Below are positions 12,421 through 23,967 of a stretch of 64,000 bases of DNA, one piece after another. Every line of letters starts with the position of its first letter. The stretch's first letter is position 1. The notes under the pieces were generated by a model. The model was given only the letters and a program-made list of their open reading frames with translations, was not told the origin of the DNA and did not search any database. Source of the stretch: Dipteris shenzhenensis (lineage: Eukaryota > Polypodiophyta > Polypodiopsida > Gleicheniales); the NCBI GenBank assembly GCA_047967505.1, contig CM106538.1; one strand, written 5' to 3'. Both the position numbers and the translations under genes were made by a program.

Positions 12421-12739
12421 ACCTAAGGATATACAACAAAACAACACAGAGCCACTTGCAAGAAAAAGGGCAATACATGCCATCTCCGTTTCTCATGGCC
12501 CCTAATGGGACAAAAAAAAATACTAGAACCCATCGATGAAATTGATGAGGTTGGAGAAACAACTACAAAAGATATGCAATGCTTTGGAAAATGATCGCAT
12601 CGAATAAGAGAATTTTGATACATTTCTTAGTGCAGTTTCACTCTCCGATGTTCAGTACTTGTATGCATTGAGCTCAGCTATCTCGCAGCTAACAAATTTT
12701 TTAAAAAGACACCCAACAGACATTTACACAAACAACTTT

Positions 12740-13420
12740 AACCCACAACTTTAGCCCAACATTGTCACACTTGTGGGGGGCAAACATTGATATCCAATTT
12801 GTCCTTAATGCACATGGAGCTGCTGCATACTATACATCGCACATGACAAAGATTGACAAGGCTATAGCAAAGGCTATGAAACAAGCATTTCAACAATGTC
12901 TACCAACAAATGCTACTGCAAATGAATGCATTAGGAAGATAGACAATGCCATACTAAACACACAACCCATTAGTGTACAACAAGCTATATACTTGTTACT
13001 ATCATTGCCATTAACAAGTAGTACATGAGAGTTTTTGCTACATTGACACTACTCCCTTTGAGTAGTGGACACTCCTACTTAAGAGGCAGGCGTAGGTCAA
13101 AAAGTTGGAGCCTTCGTGTAGCGATGTATTTTTTGATGACATCATTGCCAAACACTTAAAATGTAGCAACACCCTGACTTCCCAGTGCTTGGTAGAATAT
13201 ACTAGTGCATACACAACCAATGGATTAATAGTAACAAAGAAGTGAAAACTATTGAAAGTAATACGTTTCAATAACTACAACCTTGCAAAAGACCCTGAAA
13301 ACCACTTCCATGAATTGTGCCTTCAAGATGACATTCCCACATGGCATGACTTATATGGACTACATATACAAAATATTGAGAGCAATAAGGCCAAGTTCAT
13401 AAAGTAATTACTGCCATCGC
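12740..13420 (+). pseudogene. Helitron replicase linker domain
   Basis: Reads LWGANIDIQFVLNAHGAAAY, YTSHMTKIDKAIAKAMKQA, and ISVQQAIYLLLSLPLTSST near 12770-13025. This is the conserved Helitron block between Rep and helicase ('W..N.DIQ.V......Y..SY..K', then 'S.QEA.Y.LLSLP'). After stops it continues as CLVEYTSAYTTNGLIVTKK and VIRFNNYNLAKDPENHF (13185-13310), which fits the following block ending in 'V.RF......DPE...'. Confidence 0.8.
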
Positions 13421-13483
13421 CACACTTGCAACTTTCCACAACCTCATCGACAACACTCCCTGATCACAACACCACTTCAATAG

Positions 13484-14990
13484 GTGCAGCAGAGTTCAAA
13501 ACTCAAAATTTGTGACAAGCCTCCATCATTCATCCATGGTTCCCATTTTACATACCGTGTGATGCCCTGTGATGAATACCATGAGAAACTACATAAACTA
13601 AACAAAGAGCAATGTCTTCTCTTAAAGGACATTCTCTTGAGAAAATGCTTAAAAGACCAACAACCCCTATGCTTGTTCTTATCTGGAAATGCAAGCATAG
13701 GGAAGACATTCACATTGCTGCTACTAGTCCAAGCACTTCTATGGCATTGTTCTCATCACAAAACAACCGATGCAACATTGCCAAAGGTGCTATTGCTATC
13801 CTACATAGGCAAGGTAACATATAATATAGGTGGCATGACTATACATTCCACGCTGCACTTGCCTTTACTACTAAGTGAGTACAAAATCTTGTTAGTAGTA
13901 CACCTATTGCAAACCTTATCGCAAGCATACAAAGGAGTCAAGCTCATCGTTATTGGTGAGATATCTTTGGTAGGAATCAACACATTCATAGTGTGCGACA
14001 TGCGAATGCAAGATGCGAATGCAAGATATCAAGCATATCCATATGCAACCCTTTGGAGGTGTTGACGTAATATTCTATGGGGACCTTTGCCAAACTAGCC
14101 CAAGAAAAGACGCATGGGTTTTCTCTAAGAAATCATCAGCACTAGCGCTTGCACCATTTGTCTGGATAGACAACGTGATGTACTATGAATTGGTTCAACC
14201 AGTGCGACAAACAAAAAACCTTTTTATAGATTCTTAATTGTATTGAGTAGGCCAACAAACTGAGACCGACATTGTGTACTAAATGCGCTTTATTGCGGAA
14301 GGAAACTGCCAGTAAGAGAAACAACACCCCACCTCTTTTACAAAAACGTGTCAAAGGATAAGCACAATCATGCAATTTTTGAAGCACTCACAACAAGAGC
14401 TTTCACCATCAAAGCAAAAGACTTAAGACATCGCACATGCAACAAAACAATATGAATACCAACAGACATGAAGCTAAGAGAAGACTACACTCAAACCTCA
14501 ATCTGAAATAAGGAAGCATTGTTGAAATTTGCTCAGGGAATTTGGACATAGCTGACAAACTTGTCAATAGTGTGGATGCAGTTTTCAAAACAGTTGACCT
14601 GGCTAGGATACCTCCTATGCTTTGGGTCCAATTCACTTTACACAAATGTCGGTAAATGCACAAGAGCTTCATAGCTTGCACTCTTCACTTCCAACATTGA
14701 GAAACAATGGACACCAATCAAGCAAATAACAAGGGACTTCCAAATAGGAAAAAATCATATCAACACCATCTGCAAAAAATAGTTTCCAATCTAGCCGGTA
14801 GTCACACGAACAATCCATCACACACAAGGCCTTTCAATGGACCCCTCACCTTTGATCCAATGCATGTGAAAGCACATGGGCTCGTCTACATAGCTCTTTT
14901 TAGAATTTGTGATCCAGCATCCCTTTACTTACTTTGCCCTCTAGAAAACAAGCACATCAAGGTAGACTTGGTTGTCCTATCCAAAATTCA
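13484..14990 (+). pseudogene. Helitron Pif1-like helicase domain
   Basis: This is an SF1B helicase that unwinds DNA during rolling-circle transposition. Motifs in order: Walker A FLSGNASIGKTFTLL (13680s; G..G.GKT with Ala/Ile changes), then IGKVTYNIGGMTIHS (families: TGKAAYNIGG.TIH). Next are Walker B-like LIVIGEISLVG (the DEIS Asp is Gly) and, after a frameshift, QPFGGVDVIFYGDLCQTSP. Then come YYELVQPVRQT and HLFYKNVSKDKHNHA with LTTRAFTIKAKD (after stops). The C-terminal motif is VKAHGLVYIALFRICDPASL (14870-14930; families: HGQVYVALSR). Loss of the acidic residue in Walker B and many stops make it non-functional. Confidence 0.88.
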
Positions 14991-15229
14991 TTGACTCTCT
15001 TCCACTAGGTTGTGGGAGACAACCTAGAAATATTTTCATGAAGAATCTATTGGAGAGCGATCATTGCAATCCCTCAACACAAGATCGTTCCATGCACACC
15101 AAGATGATGTCATTGCCAGCCAGAGTGTGCTTAACACCACAATTCTTTGCCTTTAAGAGCTTCATGTATCACCAAATCACAACACACATATAATCAGATT
15201 CAACAACTCTCGTAGTATAGAAGGTTTTG

Positions 15230-15602
15230 GGCTAGCAACATACTTAAACAAAAACATAATACTCATGCATGAGGTTTTTCTATCATCATACAATGGCATC
15301 AAGTGCCTATTGACTGTCCTCCGTGCACCATGCCACACATAAATGGATGTTATCAATGTCTACAAGCCACCATAAACTCTGACAATGTCATTGATACATC
15401 CCCTTCGCAAGCTATATGTAGAAATAAAAACAACAATCCCAAGAACTGTCATAGGCGACTTCAACATATGCTTCCATAAACAAGGCCCATCACAAAACAA
15501 TCTCAACACATTCATGTAGACAAGAAACATGGAGCAACTAATCAAAGACCCAACAACAGTCAATGGCTTGACCATAGACCACATCTGGATACAAAAATAA
15601 TC
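15230..15602 (+). pseudogene. C-terminal EEP (AP-type) endonuclease domain of Helitron
   Basis: In one frame interrupted by three stops I read EVFLSSYNGIKCLL, MDVINVYKPP, RTVIGDFNICF and MEQLIKDPTTVNGLTIDHIW. These fit the exonuclease-endonuclease-phosphatase pattern: a Y.PP strand, the GDFN motif with its catalytic Asp and Asn, and the closing 'DHI' motif. It follows the helicase by about 240 bp in the same strand order, so I treat it as a fused domain rather than a LINE fragment. Confidence 0.8.
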
Positions 15603-15660
15603 CCTCATTTCCTTCACACAAGGTACAAATTACACATTGTTCTAACCACTCTCTCTCATG

Positions 15661-16054
15661 TACACAACATTACACACAAACTTGTGGGCATGCCACTTGA
15701 ATGTAATTCATCTTGTTTTTGTGGAGCTTTGTTATTAATTAGTATTCGTGTGTTGCAAGTTTTGCAAATGTGGGGTTGTGCTTATTGTTTCATTAGAAGA
15801 ACAATTCCTACTCTAAGATATAGACAACCTACTTTGGAGGGCATTTTTCAGTAAGAGCTTGTTCACAATCTTGCCAATTCTCATCTATATATGTAGATTT
15901 ATAGAGGGCTTCTTACTCCTTTCATCTAAGGAGCGATTCTTTGATGAGTCTGACAATTTTGGGGCATGAACACCTTAAGGATGGGGGCCAGTCATCTCTG
16001 CCAGCTCATAATTGTGTTGATTTGGTTTAGGTAGTGCATGGAACTTGATTAAGC
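15661..16054. other. No gene recognised between Helitron and module copy A
   Basis: AT-rich text without a recognisable coding pattern. It may include the right end of the Helitron, which I could not define. Confidence 0.5.
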
Positions 16055-17400
16055 ATGTAATGTGTAATATGTGACTCCCCCCATGCTTCTACAATCAATG
16101 ATATGAATTCTCCCAATGCTGTCATAAATCTCTCATAATAAAGCTCATCTATTTGACCTTGTCTAAGCAACTTTACATATGCATCAAGCTTTGTCTACAA
16201 TTTTGCTCTTAAAGTAGCAATCATACGGATGTGAAGCTTGATTCGTAGAGCACTCATACAAAGCTTTCCAATACTCCTAATCTAGGGTGTTTTGAGCCAA
16301 TGTATGTTTTCTTTAGTAGCATTGTGGTTATACAAGAACCTCCTTGACACTTTATCATGAAGATTTTATGTCTTTCCTGATTGTTTCTTATCCTGCTTAA
16401 GCTTCACATTGCCACTCCGTGGAGTCCCATTGGTGAGAGTAGTTCTTCAGCTTTTGCAATGCATTGTGCAGAGACTTGCTATGGCCTCAAATTCCAAGCA
16501 TAAACTAAATGGAGATAGAGTAACTTATCAAAAGTATGTGGATTTCAACATGCAAAGTGCACATATACCCGCTCCAATGGAATCGATAGAATGAGGTCCC
16601 ACTTAGGATCCTTTTTGTGATGATCAAGGGCTGCACTTTGGTTGCAAGAAGGATGCCATTTTTTTAATTGTAGGCTTCTCTTTTGCATCTTCTGAGAGTT
16701 GGTGCAATACAGGCATGTCCATTTGCATCTGCACCTGTATCACAACCATACAAGGACTTGAGGGTCTTCAAATCACTAGCTAGATTCCATTCAACTTGAA
16801 ACATTCCATGTCCATCCACTGTCAATGTTTGCCCTGCCTCTTGTCTTTGAATAATTGATGGGATGCCAATTCTCTCCAAAACCCACTTCTATGTCTCATG
16901 GCATTGCTTTGGGTCTCAAAGGTTGCAAAACCAAATATATCCTTATATTGGACTGAGAAACCTTGCTTAACTTCCTCATCCTCTTGAGCAAAATGCAAGG
17001 CATCATTCTCATAATACATATGCTCACCCTCTCTAGCTTGTGCTCTTTTACCAACTAAGCGTCATCCATTTTTATAACAAATACTAACTTGCCATCTGTA
17101 CAATGAAAGAGAAATATAGTAAGGATATAGAAATGAGAAGGAGTAAAGTTGAATGCAATGAAGGAATTTCTCTTACCTTCTTCTCTCATCCTATAGAATT
17201 TGACCATGGATCTCTACAAATTCTCTACATCCACGTAAACATTATTGCTAGCATTTATCTCAAACGTTTGGATGCTAAGTTTCTTTTTACTCTTCCAATA
17301 CATTGTGCCACTTACACAATGGTATCCTCCGAGCTTTTCTCTAGCACATTGGTTTGTTTCTTGACATGGAAGCCTTGCAGACTAGGAACGTACGTTTTCT
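16055..17400 (-). pseudogene. Gene 3 copy A: transposase-like gene, internal part
   Basis: About 1.34 kb nearly matching 27225-28570, in the same orientation. Reading the minus strand from 17400: an exon that ends with GAAG before GTAAGAG, an intron, then an exon (acceptor TTGTACAG) reading DGKLVFVIK.. and MYYENDALHFAQEDEEVKQG. The block WNLASDLKTLKSLYGCDTGA follows, then a cysteine motif that has lost its frame here. The intron position matches copy B, so the duplication happened at the DNA level. The 5' exons (equivalent of 28570-29650) are absent. The 3' exon lies separately at 17980-18160 on the other strand, which implies an inversion. Confidence 0.7.
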
Positions 17401-17979
17401 ATGCATAGGATTTCCTTTGGAAGATGAATATGTAAGAGTAAGACAACAAAACACAATTTTTAGTAGTTTAATGGAGGAATAATCGGAAAACAGTTGTAAG
17501 CATATCTAAAATGAAACACAATATTTCTACTTCATTTGGAAATGCTAAATCCAGCAAGAAGAGAGTGCCATACACAATTCTTTCATATAAATTATTGAAA
17601 AAGAACCACAAATCCAATAAGAGCTTTCATGAATCATACGGTCCAAACAATCTTCAAAATAAGGCACACGATTGAATGATGTTACAATTTCTATCTTGGA
17701 TTTGAAGTTGGAAACACATCACATACACAATGCAACCCAATAATCTTTGTTTGAAAGATGAAGGTAGAGAACAAAGACAGCACAACCGCAGATCTCTCAT
17801 GCAAACTTACGAATCGTGCATACCTTCACGGTTGGCCATCTTGATATCTTTTGTTTATTCAAAATCCCAATAGTGTAGTTCCCCACAAACCACAAGCCAA
17901 AAGCGCATGAAAATGTAAAGGTTTTGCAACCACAACAACATATATAGTGATGTTGACATAAATGAAACAAGGCTTACAT
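17401..17979. other. Inversion junction; no gene recognised
   Basis: This segment joins the minus-strand part of gene 3 (A) to its plus-strand last exon. It does not match copy B as far as I can see. An AT-rich stretch with a few short open frames; nothing recognisable. Confidence 0.5.
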
Positions 17980-18160
17980 TGTGGAGCAATGGGGGCCTCT
18001 GTCCATTTTGAATACTCAAGGAATGGAGAAATCACACTACAGAGCAAAGGCAACCTACTTCAAGAATACAAGGCATGGGGGTGGTATCACGTGAAGCAAT
18101 GGACTACACGAAATGTTTGACTGGTTTTATAAATGTCTAGTGTCCAGGACTCTCAAGCAC
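17980..18160 (+). pseudogene. Gene 3 copy A: last exon
   Basis: Plus-strand copy of the gene 3 terminal exon: reads VEQWG.., then GMEKSHYRAKATYFKNTRHG and a WFYKCL-like end. It matches the exon at 26930-27115 (minus) of copy B. It sits about 420 bp upstream of the H3-like start, exactly as in copy B. Only the rest of gene 3 is flipped in copy A. Confidence 0.7.
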
Positions 18161-18582
18161 GACAAGGTAGAGATCTCAAGTCTCATAAAAGTGGTTCAAC
18201 ACATCAAGAAGACAAGGATATGTGCTGCTTAGAAGTCCTCGATAGGGAAAAAAGGGGTTGCACTTTGGTTGCAATGTAGAGTTAGACAGGGGAGGCATTG
18301 GGTCCTAAGAGAACCCAAATGTAACAAAATTCACAAATTTGTTTGGAAATTGCAAAGTTTCATGTGCATATGCATCTGCGACATGGCAGGGCAGAGGGGT
18401 GGGTGGGTTGGGAGGGAGGGTGGTGAAGATATAGCGTTACCGAACTGACAATGAAAGACTGGGGGGGTGGAGAGGGGGTGCACCAAAAAAGCCCTAATTT
18501 AAAAGGGCCTGTAAATAAAAACCCTAAAGTGCTATAAAAAATACTATATGAAGAGCTTCAAAACCCTAAAATCCCTCATATC

Positions 18583-19625
18583 TATGGCACGAGTTAAACA
18601 AAATGCTAGACCCCTACTAGACACTGTTTAGACGCTACCTGCTCTCCTCCTCAGAACTCCATGACCTCCTAACACACTGCGAGCCCTAGTGGCCAACACG
18701 GAAATGATCAAAATGGATCAGGGGGTTCTCATCATCAAGAGTCCTAGCAATGCGAGTCCCCACCATCTGACTCTCATAGGGGATCCTAGGGATCTCAACA
18801 TGATGAGGGATCCCAGCATGATCAGGGGTTCTCTCAGTCCTTCCACAAATTAATCGTGGAAGTAGAGAGGTCTCCCGAGAGGGACAAAATAGTTCCATCA
18901 ATCATGATCAACTACAAACCATTATCATGCCCCTTCCTCCTCCGTGGGGTGCTCGCATTCAGCATCTAGACCAACAAGGGGAGCAAGAAAGGAAAAGCAA
19001 GGAGATGGAAAGATTAAAGGGGCCACAACAAGAGGAAGTATTTGGTGGGCTCGCATATATTATGAACCTTGGCCCCAATCCTCCAACCAAGTAGACTGCA
19101 CGGAAGAGCACCATCAACCCTCAGTGCCTTGAGATTGTCACATATGAGGAGCATCTAGTACGAGCTGAGAAAGAGCTTCAACTCGACTCATAGCCTCAGT
19201 GAAAGGGAAAGGGAACAAGGACAAAGTAGACCCCTAGGCACGAGAGGCCACCTTGACAGACCCACCAAACACAAAAAGAGGAGTCTGAAGATGAAGTTGC
19301 AAGGGAGGAGAGGTGAAAGAAGTTCAAAGCGGACAAGCGGACATGGAGTCATGTCCAAAGGCCAGTGCAGGGTCCACCAAAGATTAAGAGGCACAGGAAA
19401 TCAGGCGTGAAGGCACTTCAAGAGATCCACAAGTTCTAGAGCACTATGGATAATCTCATTCCCCGTGCAACCTTCCAATGTGTTGTACGTGAAATAGCAC
19501 ATCATTACAAGAATGATGTGTGTTTCACATTTGGTGCTCTGGGAGAAATTCAAGAGGTGACGATGGAGTAGATGGCAGTAGGTCTTTTTGAATTCATGAA
19601 CTTATGTGCTATCCATGCTTGGCGT
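18583..19625 (+). pseudogene. Histone H3-like gene, copy A (long-tailed)
   Basis: Starts at the ATG at 18583 with MARVKQNARP, close to the H3 start ARTKQTAR. After stops and frameshifts, 19086-19112 reads TK, a TAG, then TARKST; the TAG is one change from the CAG (Gln) of the H3 tail. The histone fold occupies 19406-19620: VKALQEIHKF, a stop, STMDNLIPRATFQ, CVVREIAHHYKNDVCF, LGEIQE and VGLFEFMNLCAIHA. These align with the H3 core ([13 protein letters not shown].., [31 protein letters not shown]) with equal spacing except one extra residue before VGLF. The fold then breaks at IHAW; a deletion of about 95 bp relative to copy C removed the KRVT-to-end part. The gene is inactive here. It lies downstream of gene 3's last exon and converges with gene 2. 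Confidence 0.88.
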
Positions 19626-20107
19626 AATCTGAATCATTTTGTAAATCTCTACCCTTTGAGGCCAGTGCATAGAATATATTTTTATGTTCTATTATTGTTC
19701 CCATGTTATTATGCATGTTATGTGATGATTTCCATCACTTTATGCAAGTTTAGTGTGACTTTGAGTGGTCAAATGATGTTTTTTCGAGGTCAAACAGGCT
19801 CCATACGTGCCTTACTGGGTTTTGACCTTTTTGGGCTCCCTGCATGATGCTGAACACTTTTCCCTTCTGCACCAAGGTGAGATTCTTGCTAGATTGCTCA
19901 GAAATGACCATTATAGTGCAAAAAGTTATCTGATAGCATGAAGTTCGAACATAAAAATGAATGAAAATATTAATGCCAACAATAATTAAAGCCACATAAT
20001 ACAATGACAATATAAAAGAAATTTTGTAAAAGAACAAAAAATGGGACACTATAGAAAAAGTATATCTATATTCATATAAAATAAAAGCTCTATACAATAA
20101 GGCTACA
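19626..20107. other. 3' intergenic region between convergent H3-like gene and gene 2 (A)
   Basis: Resembles the copy C region 35834-36000 in reverse complement. It contains, at about 19772-19870, one arm of the hairpin found whole in copies B and C (AAACAGGCTCC..TTTTGACC..GGGCTCC). No gene. Confidence 0.6.
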
Positions 20108-21341
20108 TAGCCTTTCTCTCTTCTCTAAAACATTGAGATATCGTGCTTTGAATTCCCAAATAGACTCCTAGCTCTAAACCTAGTCGATAGAGTATCAATG
20201 CTATTATCGTTGTTGGCCAGGGACATGGCTGCTCCCATCAATGCCATATCTTGAAAATTGGTTCCAAAAGCATTGAGGGCATCTATGCAGTTCACCAAAA
20301 TGACCTTGTCAGCATTCCGATTGATGTCAGCATGACCAATCACTCATGACAAGGACTTGCACTTCAGAAGGTCCTTAGTGCCTCGTGGCAAAATGTTTTT
20401 GTGGATAAACACAAAGTGCCATTTGGCTTGGCCAAGTTAATGTGCCAGTGATGAGTGATCTCAGCCGTGTAGCTACTACAAACAAGGCGTTGGCAAGATG
20501 AGAAGAGGTCAACCCAAATGCCTCTTGCAACAATCCAACATTACATTAGAATGCTGATAAAGAAAAATTATACCAAGAGAGAAGAAATTCAAAGCTCATA
20601 GTTTCTTACCACTATGGAGTTGTCATGCTCAATCCCTTCCTCTTTGTGAATGAGGATGGATCTAGTGGCCTCCTGCTATTCAGAGTGAGATGTGGAGGCT
20701 TCTTCTGGCACATTAGGTAGGTTGGAGTAGATCTCTTTGTCTGCATCTTTGATTCTAGCCCATGTGAAAGGAAGAACCTCTCTCCTTGAATTATTTGCTC
20801 CCAAAAACCTAGGTTCTTGCATAGTCATGTCCACCTTGTATCCACACAGGACACCAAGAGCTTCATCCTCCTAGAGACCAAACAAAACCTCGATGTCATG
20901 GAGGAAGAGGTATTGTTCTCCATTGACAAGAAGGGTAGCAAGTAAACATACTCAACTGGTTCCCACTCCTCAAAGTTTGAAGGAAATACATCTACCATGC
21001 ACAAGTGCTATTTCAAATCTTAGAAATATTACATAGAATGTAGACTTACAATGCAATGGTATTGTCGATTGATTGCTTGATAGAGCAAGGTGCATGTCCT
21101 TCCCCATGTAGATGTGTTGCACCTTTGCAAGCCATCCTTTCTTCCCAAGCTTGAATTTCATGATGTGGCCCTTCCATTTATGGAAAAGATAATCTCTCTT
21201 GCTCTTGGGAAGCTTATGTGGACCCTTGGCAGATCCTCTCATGACTATCCAATCATTCAAGATGTAGGTGCAAGGCACCCATTCACCTAGTGCATTTTTG
21301 CTCCTGTGGGACACATAAGATATGTATGGTCTCCTCACCAT
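20108..21341 (-). pseudogene. Gene 2 copy A, unknown function
   Basis: Not recognised. The first exon region (21341-20990) reads ALGEWVPCTYILNDWIVMRG, KLPKSKRDYLFHKWKGHI and FKLGKKGWLAKVQH: basic and Trp-rich. The next block (about 20960-20640) reads GEQYLFLHDIEV.FGL, EDEALGVLCGYKVDMTMQ and an acidic end. An 85-nt intron is conserved in copies B and C, and the last exon reads SRVIGHADINRNADKVILVN, FGTNFQDMALMGAAMSLANN and DTLSTRFRARSLFGN. The copy has stops and frameshifts. Copy B has no equivalent of the first exon region, so I cannot say whether it is native to the gene. Confidence 0.6.
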
Positions 21342-21379
21342 TCTTGTACAAAGGTCACAACACCAAGAATGGAACTAAA

Positions 21380-21700
21380 AATGTAGCTTGGAGGGAGAGA
21401 GAAGCTCAAATAGAGGGAGAGAAAGGGAGAGACGGGGAAGGTATAGAGGGTGCAACTGAAGGTGAAGATAAGCTCCAAGAGGTGTTGTAGCTAGGAATGG
21501 AGGGGGAAAGAGTAGAGGGGGATGAACAAATTCTGTAGGAGGTATTGTAGCTAGGAATGGAGAGAGAAAGAGTAGCTCCTACAAGAGGTGTTGGAGAGGG
21601 AGAAAGACAGTGGACCAAAGTAGGAGGGGAGTTCCCACATTTGAAAAATGGAGGGAGAATGGAGCTAGACCAGAGAAGAGGAGGGGGCAGGCTTGAAACA
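21380..21700. repeat. GA-rich low-complexity tract with 61-bp duplication
   Basis: Purine-rich on the plus strand (GAGGGAGAGAGAAG, GGGAGAGACGGGGAAGG), directly upstream of gene 2 (A). It contains a tandem pair GTTGTAGCTAGGAATGGAG / ATTGTAGCTAGGAATGGAG about 61 bp apart (21483 and 21544). Similar tracts precede gene 3 (B) and flank the relic at 52.5-53.4 kb. Confidence 0.65.
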
Positions 21701-21960
21701 AGCTGAGAGGGGGAAAAAATTCACCCAAAAGGGCCCACCGCCTCTTGAATGAATTGTAGGATTGTCTGGGGGAACTGCATATGGGAGGAGGGTCAAGCAT
21801 GGGTTGAGGGGGGGGATGGTTTGAGTGGTCCCCGATGTAAGAGGAGTAGCCAATAGGGGCTATTTGCAGGTTTGCCCACCCTTCATCTCAACATGGCATT
21901 GCCCCAAAAGAAGGATTGGCACACCTCAAATACCTCACTAATCCCTTGAAATTAGGAATT

Positions 21961-23549
21961 AGGAATCAGGAAAAAAGGGAGCTCATTTTGGGGTCTTTAA
22001 GGTTTGGAAAAATGTCCCTCAACCAATGAGGAGAAGGCCAACACAATGTAGAAATTCCACAAAAAGAAGGAAAAAATATGAAAAAAAAGTACTTTATGTT
22101 GCTACAAGCGTGTGGCATTAATGAGAAGATTTGTTTTTTATTGTTTTATGATTCGCCTGTCTCTATCAAAAGATGTGGACCCAAAATCAAAACAAAGCTC
22201 CATTTTGTCTTTGATGCTTTACATGGTGCTATTGGGGAGCTACAATACAAACGTAGAAAATCAACAAAGCTAGCTAAATCGGGTATATTTTGTAATGATC
22301 ACTTTTATCAATTCTACTCACCCATACAATTTATTAAAAAAGCAAGATCTCCCAGCATGGAATACAATTGACTAGCCAGTCCCTGATGGCATCATCACAA
22401 AATCATATAAAGCCAAACTATTTTAAAAAATACAACATTCCCTGAAACCAAATATTGCTACAATCAAAATTAATGTTTCATGCCACTTACATTTTTTGTA
22501 CAACTTTTTCAAGATTATCCAATTAAAGTTTGTAAGTCAATGTTGACTTTTAGAGCAAAAGGATATAATGAAATTCCAATTGCAAAAATTTTGGATAATG
22601 GTCAGGATAGAATGGTGGCCAACAATGTGTATTGTGAGGTTGCTCATAACTTCAATCAACATTAAGTACATGATTTCCTCGCAAAACTTTATTTTCTCTT
22701 TTTACTGTAAACATAGCAGGATGATAGGCAAAAAACTTGTGGCAATCGACCAAGACGAGAGGTCTTCAGGTCTAATAATTAAAATAAATGTTATTGAGAA
22801 TGACATCCTTCTAACATCCATCTCACTGGGACAATGTTGCACTCTCTCTCAGTTACACAATGACATTATTATGGAGACTGAGAACAATATCTGCAAAGAA
22901 TTTTCATTCATTTTGAACAACAGGAAAGTAAGTTGGTTTCCACCCTGTGTTTCTCCTAAAGCTATTCTCTTTACATTTGCATCATACATTCATCTATCAC
23001 TTCTAAAGTTATGATATTGCTAAAAAAATATTTTTGCAGATACTGCAAAGGAGCGAAAGAAAAATTCAATGCAAGGACATTGTAAATAGAACAATTTAGA
23101 TAATTTAAAGCTATTGACTCCAGGTATTACTTGCAATCCAAAAAGAGAGAGTTGACATGTGATGTATTAATACAAAATGAGTACAAGTATCGTGTGTTTT
23201 TCTATTGTTGCTCATAATCTTTCTCTTGACTTTTGTGCAGTGGAGATTTCTGAGAAGAGTTGTCTTTAGCTTCTTCCACATGCTAGTTAGGTGGCTGCTA
23301 CTATACATCCTCCTAATGACTTGAGTCCTCTATGGGCTTGAGATCTCGGCCTGTTGCAATCGTATTGCCTCCTCGTGCATCGACTCGGGATCATGTTGCT
23401 TTGATGTCTCTACCTCCTCATGCATGGGCTCGAGCTCGTGTTGCTTTAATGTCCCTGCCTCCTCTTGTGCATGGGCTCGGGATTTTTTGGTAGCTCTGCA
23501 TGGAAAGGATCAACTGTGGCTTGTCCCATTAGGGAAGAATTGCGCTCTC
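21961..23549. other. Spacer between the inverted module copies
   Basis: Unique between arms A and B. Short plus-strand open frames exist at 22078-22371 (LLQACGINEKICFLLFYDSP..) and 22480-23014 (..IDQDERSSGLIIKINV..). I recognise neither. They may be exons of a further gene of the module or noise. Confidence 0.45.
23366..23490. repeat. About 60-bp imperfect tandem repeat
   Basis: The motif CCTCCTCRTGCATSGRCTCG followed by GTGTTGCTTTRATGTC occurs about 2.5 times with a few changes (starts near 23371, 23428 and 23459). Confidence 0.55.
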
Positions 23550-23967
23550 CAAAGGGCCCCCAATTAGTGTTTCCTAATTTCAAGGGATTAGTGAGGTATT
23601 TGAGGTGTACCAATGGGAGTGCTCCTTTTTGTGGGGCAATGCCATGTTAAGGTGGAGGGTGGTGGGCATACCTACAAACAAACCCTATTGGTTGGCTACT
23701 CCTGTTACATCGAGGACCACTCAAACCATCCCCCCCCCTCGTCAACCCATGCTTGACCCTTCTCCCATATGGACCTCCCCCAAACAAACCTACAAGTCAT
23801 TCAAGAGGCGGTGGGCCCTTCTGGGTGAACTTTCCCAAGCTCACACCCTTAGGGTTTAGGGAGGTGCACACTGATGACCTCCTAGCATGTGGAGTCATCG
23901 AAAACATAGGAAATAGGTTCATATCCTAGGAAATGACCTTTATTTTCCTTCTCCAAGAGGGATAAAT

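Larger units (their letters stand above)
10200..15660 (+). mobile_element. Decayed Helitron of the Helentron/Helitron2 type
   Basis: One long coding region, broken by stops and frameshifts, reads in the order of a Helitron replicase: N-terminal cysteine-rich domain, conserved Helitron N-domain, Rep (HUH) domain, linker domain, Pif1-like helicase, EEP endonuclease. The EEP domain at the C-terminus is typical of the Helentron group. Classical angiosperm Helitrons usually carry RPA instead (family knowledge, from memory). I could not find the element ends (5' TC, 3' hairpin plus CTRR, or the Helentron equivalents), so the boundaries are approximate. No long open frame survives, so it is an old copy. 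Confidence 0.85.
17980..21960. repeat. Inverted-repeat arm A of the H3-like module
   Basis: Pairs as reverse complement with about 23550-27095, around a spacer of about 1.6 kb. Anchors: TTGTGGAGCAATGGGGGCCT (17981) against 27090-27110; ATGGCACGAG at 18583 against 26505; the gene 2 exons at 20.1-20.95 kb against 24.2-25.03 kb; and GGGCCCACCGCCTCTTGAAT (21738) against 23800-23820. Arm A has an extra gene 2 exon and GA-rich DNA that arm B lacks. Arm B has a full hairpin of which arm A keeps only one half. Confidence 0.8.

Noticed and set aside
15230-15602. Reading the endonuclease stretch as a separate LINE fragment
   Set aside because: It follows the helicase closely on the same strand, in the order known for Helentron proteins, and no LINE reverse transcriptase lies downstream. 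A nested LINE piece cannot be fully excluded.
18583-19625. H3-like gene as a simple processed pseudogene of host H3
   Set aside because: It has a unique long N-terminal region, recurs with the same neighbours in several copies, and its neighbours keep introns; retroposition of an ordinary H3 mRNA does not explain this.
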